Of a DNA stretch of 9,813 nt, positions 7,737 to 9,813 are shown piece after piece. Below the pieces are notes generated by a model. It was given only the letters and a program-made list of their open reading frames with translations. It did not search any database and had not been told where the DNA came from. Within the stretch, counting starts at the first letter, position 1; every line of letters begins with the position of its first letter. Source of the stretch: Planctomycetaceae bacterium (GTDB lineage: Bacteria > Planctomycetota > Planctomycetia > Planctomycetales > Planctomycetaceae); NCBI GenBank assembly GCA_020426085.1, contig JAGQQP010000114.1, positions 1-9,813 on the forward strand, written 5' to 3'. A program made the translations under genes and the position numbers.

Positions 7737-7745
7737 GGAAGCATC

Positions 7746-8216
7746 ATGAATCCGCGTGCGCGAAATCAGAAGCGAAAAACGATCCTGTTGCTGGTTTTGT
7801 TGATGATCGGAATCGGTTTGGCCATCACGGGTTACCAGTGGTATACCTGGCCGGAACGCACCTGGAATGAGTTCACGCTGGCACTCGCAAACAGGGATCT
7901 TGCCGCTGCCAATCGATTGTGTGATCCGGATTATCTGAAGGTGGAGTTCGACTCGGCTGGCGCACTTTGCCTTTTCATTCAGAAGGAACCGGGGGCTGGT
8001 TTTATATATTTTCCAGTGGATGTTCTTTATCGATATGATATGAATCAGTTTCGAATTCAAAATGGACCTCAACCAGCCAGCTTGTGGCAGATACTCAGCG
8101 GAAAGGTTGCTCTCACCGCTCCCTCTGTGATCTGGTATGGTTCCCTGCAATTTCGAAGAGGAAAAATCAGGTTCCAGTCTGATATCAAACCAGAGTCAGA
8201 TCTCAATGAATTGTGA
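7746..8216 (+). CDS. Unknown small single-pass membrane protein
   Basis: A 156-residue protein that I cannot assign to a named family. The N-terminus is strongly basic (PRARNQKRK), followed by one hydrophobic segment at about 12-31, so it is probably membrane-anchored with the C-terminal domain outside the cytoplasm. The start of that domain has a W..F..AL...D...A..LC pattern at about 40-57. This resembles the first helices of NTF2-like or DUF4878-like domains, so a small lipid- or ligand-binding fold is possible, but only as a guess. The frame is open upstream to an ATG at 7659. ATG 7746 is preferred because the basic-then-hydrophobic signal then lies at the N-terminus and a purine-rich TTGGGAAG precedes it. 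It is divergent from the DUF1501 gene across 102 bp and converges on the methyltransferase gene with a 36-bp gap. Confidence 0.7.
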   Translation: MNPRARNQKRKTILLLVLLMIGIGLAITGYQWYTWPERTWNEFTLALANRDLAAANRLCDPDYLKVEFDSAGALCLFIQKEPGAGFIYFPVDVLYRYDMNQFRIQNGPQPASLWQILSGKVALTAPSVIWYGSLQFRRGKIRFQSDIKPESDLNEL

Positions 8217-8252
8217 ATCGTTTGTTTGTGATCTGAGACAAAGAAGTGGGCC

Positions 8253-8978
8253 TCACGGTTTCTGAAACAGGTAGAGACCGTAGCCCAGGGTGTCACGTCC
8301 CCACTGCAGGTAAGCCTGCATCCACTCGCGGCGGCGCTGCAGCTTTTCCTGGAGTCCCTGATCGCCTGGTTGTTCCCGGGCTTTTCGTTCGATGATTCGC
8401 TGATAGCGCCATTCGAAATCATCCCATTCCTGTTCGCTGCTGGTCCAGGCTGCCAGTGGGACCAGACCCAGTTGTTGTCCCGTGGCGACATTCGCAGCGT
8501 GCGTCATTTCATCGGGAATGGCTTCGCCTAACAACGCGCGATATTCCGGACCCGCCGGCTGCTTCAGATAACCATCGGCGATCAGCAGTTGTCCGCCGGA
8601 CTCAATCAGTGGAATCATCCGCTCAATCGCATTACGGTACGCATCGCTGCCCGATGCGAACGCATGCGTCGCACCCAGGCACAAGGCGAGAGCATATTCA
8701 TTCTGCTCAAAGGGAAACGCTCCCGCGTCGGCTTCGATGAACTCGATCTGAAAAGCTGTGACACGGCCCTGAATACGCCGGCGGGCTTCGTCAATGTGTT
8801 CGCGAGAGAGATCGATTCCCGTACCTGCAATCTGATATTGTTCAGAGAGACGAATCAGGACTTCACCGCAACCACAGCCGATATCCAGTACCCGCTGTCC
8901 CGCGTTCAATTCCAGCACAGCAAGAATTTCGGTCATGCGGGATTCACTCACCGGGGCATTCCATAGCAGTTCGACCAT
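8253..8978 (-). CDS. Class I SAM-dependent methyltransferase
   Basis: A 241-residue Rossmann-fold methyltransferase of the Methyltransf_11/25 type. Motif I, VLDIGCGCG, is at 30-38. The acidic residue that usually binds the SAM ribose is D56 in GIDLS. A motif resembling II/III is EADAGAFPF at about 82-90, with CLGATHAF just after it. The C-terminal third is charged, rich in Arg, Glu and Gln, and ends near a WGRDTLGYGLYLF segment seen in related uncharacterised bacterial methyltransferases. The substrate cannot be inferred. The frame allows a TTG at 8987, but ATG 8978 is better placed: an AGGA lies about 10 nt upstream of it and only 3 nt from the TTG. The gene stands alone on its strand, divergent from the radical SAM gene across 234 bp. 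Confidence 0.88.
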   Translation of the reverse strand: MVELLWNAPVSESRMTEILAVLELNAGQRVLDIGCGCGEVLIRLSEQYQIAGTGIDLSREHIDEARRRIQGRVTAFQIEFIEADAGAFPFEQNEYALALCLGATHAFASGSDAYRNAIERMIPLIESGGQLLIADGYLKQPAGPEYRALLGEAIPDEMTHAANVATGQQLGLVPLAAWTSSEQEWDDFEWRYQRIIERKAREQPGDQGLQEKLQRRREWMQAYLQWGRDTLGYGLYLFQKP

Positions 8979-9043
8979 GTGTGACAATTCCTGTTTTGTG
9001 ATTTCAAGAGAACGGTTTTCGACTTAAGTGTTTTTGGCAAGCA

Positions 9044-9063
9044 CAGTTCAGGCGATGGAACTG
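9044..9063. repeat. Inverted repeat in the methyltransferase/radical SAM intergenic region
   Basis: CAGTTC and GAACTG form perfect 6-bp arms around an 8-bp spacer. An 8-bp palindrome, ACTTAAGT, lies nearby at 9022-9029. The 234-bp gap between the divergent starts (8979-9212) otherwise shows no gene and no convincing terminator. A dimeric regulator site is possible; chance is also possible at this length. Confidence 0.3.
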
Positions 9064-9139
9064 CTGTTATTCAGACACCGTATCCTGAGAGAAGTTCACG
9101 GGAGCCTGTTTCAATTTTTCCAGTGAGATAAAAAGATCC

Positions 9140-9168
9140 TTTCCTGTCACATGAGAATCGCCTATAAA
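9140..9168 (+). promoter_or_regulatory. Weak candidate promoter for the radical SAM gene
   Basis: TATAAA at 9163-9168 resembles a -10 element. TTTCCT lies 17 bp upstream at 9140-9145 and matches the -35 consensus at only 3 of 6 positions. Transcription would start around 9175, giving a leader of about 40 nt. Sigma factor preference in this organism is not known from the window. Confidence 0.22.
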
Positions 9169-9212
9169 CAAAGAATCAGGTCTGTAATTTTTTTTCTTGA
9201 ATCAGGTGAACC

Positions 9213-9813
9213 ATGCGGCACGGTTCGAATCTCAATCCGCCTAATCGTTTCGAGTCGACAGTCGTCGAGCCGGACCTGGAGCAGCTGGAATGGGATGACG
9301 AATACCTTTCCCGGCCCAGGCGGATTGAATACCTGGACGATCATTCGAAGTCGATTGTCACCGAGAACGATTCGCCCGACCTCAATTTCCGCTATAGCGT
9401 CAATCCGTATCGGGGTTGTGCGCATGGCTGCAGTTACTGTTATGCGCGGCCCTTTCATGAGTATCTGGGATATAACGCGGGGCTGGACTTTGAAACGAAG
9501 ATCATGGTCAAGCGGGATGCCCCAAGGCTGTTTCGCGACTTTCTGAGCCGCAGCGACTGGGAGCCCGAGCTAATCGCCTTCTCCGGCATCACCGACTGTT
9601 ACCAGCCCGCCGAGCGTGAGTTTCAACTGACGCGACAATGTCTGATGGTGGCTTCCGAAGCAAATCAGCCGGTGGGGATCGTCACAAAAAATGCGCTCGT
9701 CGTGCGGGACCTGGATCTGCTGTCATCGATGGCACAGCGGTCACTGATCAATGTCAGTCTCTCGATCACAACCCTCGACCCGCAACTGGCGCGGGAGATG
9801 GAGCCGCGAACCA
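9213..9813 (+). CDS. PA0069-family radical SAM protein, N-terminal part (3' end outside window)
   Basis: The first 200 residues of a radical SAM protein are visible and the frame is open to the right edge. The N-terminus carries the family's NPPNRFE segment at 8-14. NPYRGCAHGCSYCYARP at 64-80 holds the CX3CX2C cluster at C69, C73 and C76, which binds the [4Fe-4S] cluster used to cleave S-adenosylmethionine. Downstream are GLDFETKI, a SGITDCYQPAER segment at 124-135, and IVTKNALVVRDLDLL, all typical of the PA0069/spore-photoproduct-lyase-related group. The substrate of the family is not established, and a DNA-repair role is only suggested by distant relation to spore photoproduct lyase. ATG 9213 is preceded by AGGTGA at 9204-9209, a strong but closely spaced ribosome site. 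An ORF in another frame (9151-9546) and an antisense one overlap this region and lack family motifs. Confidence 0.93.
   Translation, partial: MRHGSNLNPPNRFESTVVEPDLEQLEWDDEYLSRPRRIEYLDDHSKSIVTENDSPDLNFRYSVNPYRGCAHGCSYCYARPFHEYLGYNAGLDFETKIMVKRDAPRLFRDFLSRSDWEPELIAFSGITDCYQPAEREFQLTRQCLMVASEANQPVGIVTKNALVVRDLDLLSSMAQRSLINVSLSITTLDPQLAREMEPRT

Noticed and set aside
9151..9546. A 131-residue plus-strand ORF overlapping the radical SAM start
   Set aside because: It is in a different frame from the radical SAM protein, whose CX3CX2C cluster and family segments are unmistakable; this frame gives Arg/Ser/Ile-rich sequence with no motif.

Overview
This looks like an ordinary chromosomal stretch from a planctomycete, probably close to Gimesia or its relatives. 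The main evidence is the Tat-type DUF1501 protein, a family heavily expanded in Planctomycetes, together with an AsmA-like envelope protein of the style seen there. Base composition looks near 50% GC by eye. Several genes lack a clear Shine-Dalgarno sequence. The genus is an inference; no rRNA or marker gene is present.

Layout, left to right. Bases 1-1451 hold the 3' end of a large AsmA/TamB-like envelope protein gene. Two small unrecognised integral membrane proteins follow on the same strand (five and three predicted helices). Next comes a well-preserved ClC-type H+/Cl- antiporter (2453-3814), then a soluble histidine kinase with four PAS domains (3887-6256). These five genes are co-directional with gaps of about 30-110 bp. 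They could share transcripts, but nothing in the sequence proves an operon.

The second half alternates strands. A DUF1501 gene (minus, 6294-7643) converges on the kinase. It is divergent from a small single-pass membrane protein gene (plus, 7746-8216), and their 102-bp shared upstream region carries a two-copy direct-repeat pattern. That gene converges on a class I SAM-dependent methyltransferase (minus, 8253-8978). The methyltransferase is divergent from a PA0069-type radical SAM gene (plus, from 9213) that runs off the right edge.

The genes do not form one recognisable pathway. The left half is weighted to the cell envelope and ion transport, and the kinase has no response regulator in view. 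I found no RNA genes, insertion sequences, CRISPR arrays, phage genes or attachment sites. No intergenic gap exceeds about 234 bp. I see no convincing novel multi-gene system; the best leads are the repeat pattern in the 7644-7745 divergent region, the unknown membrane proteins next to the antiporter, and the orphan kinase.
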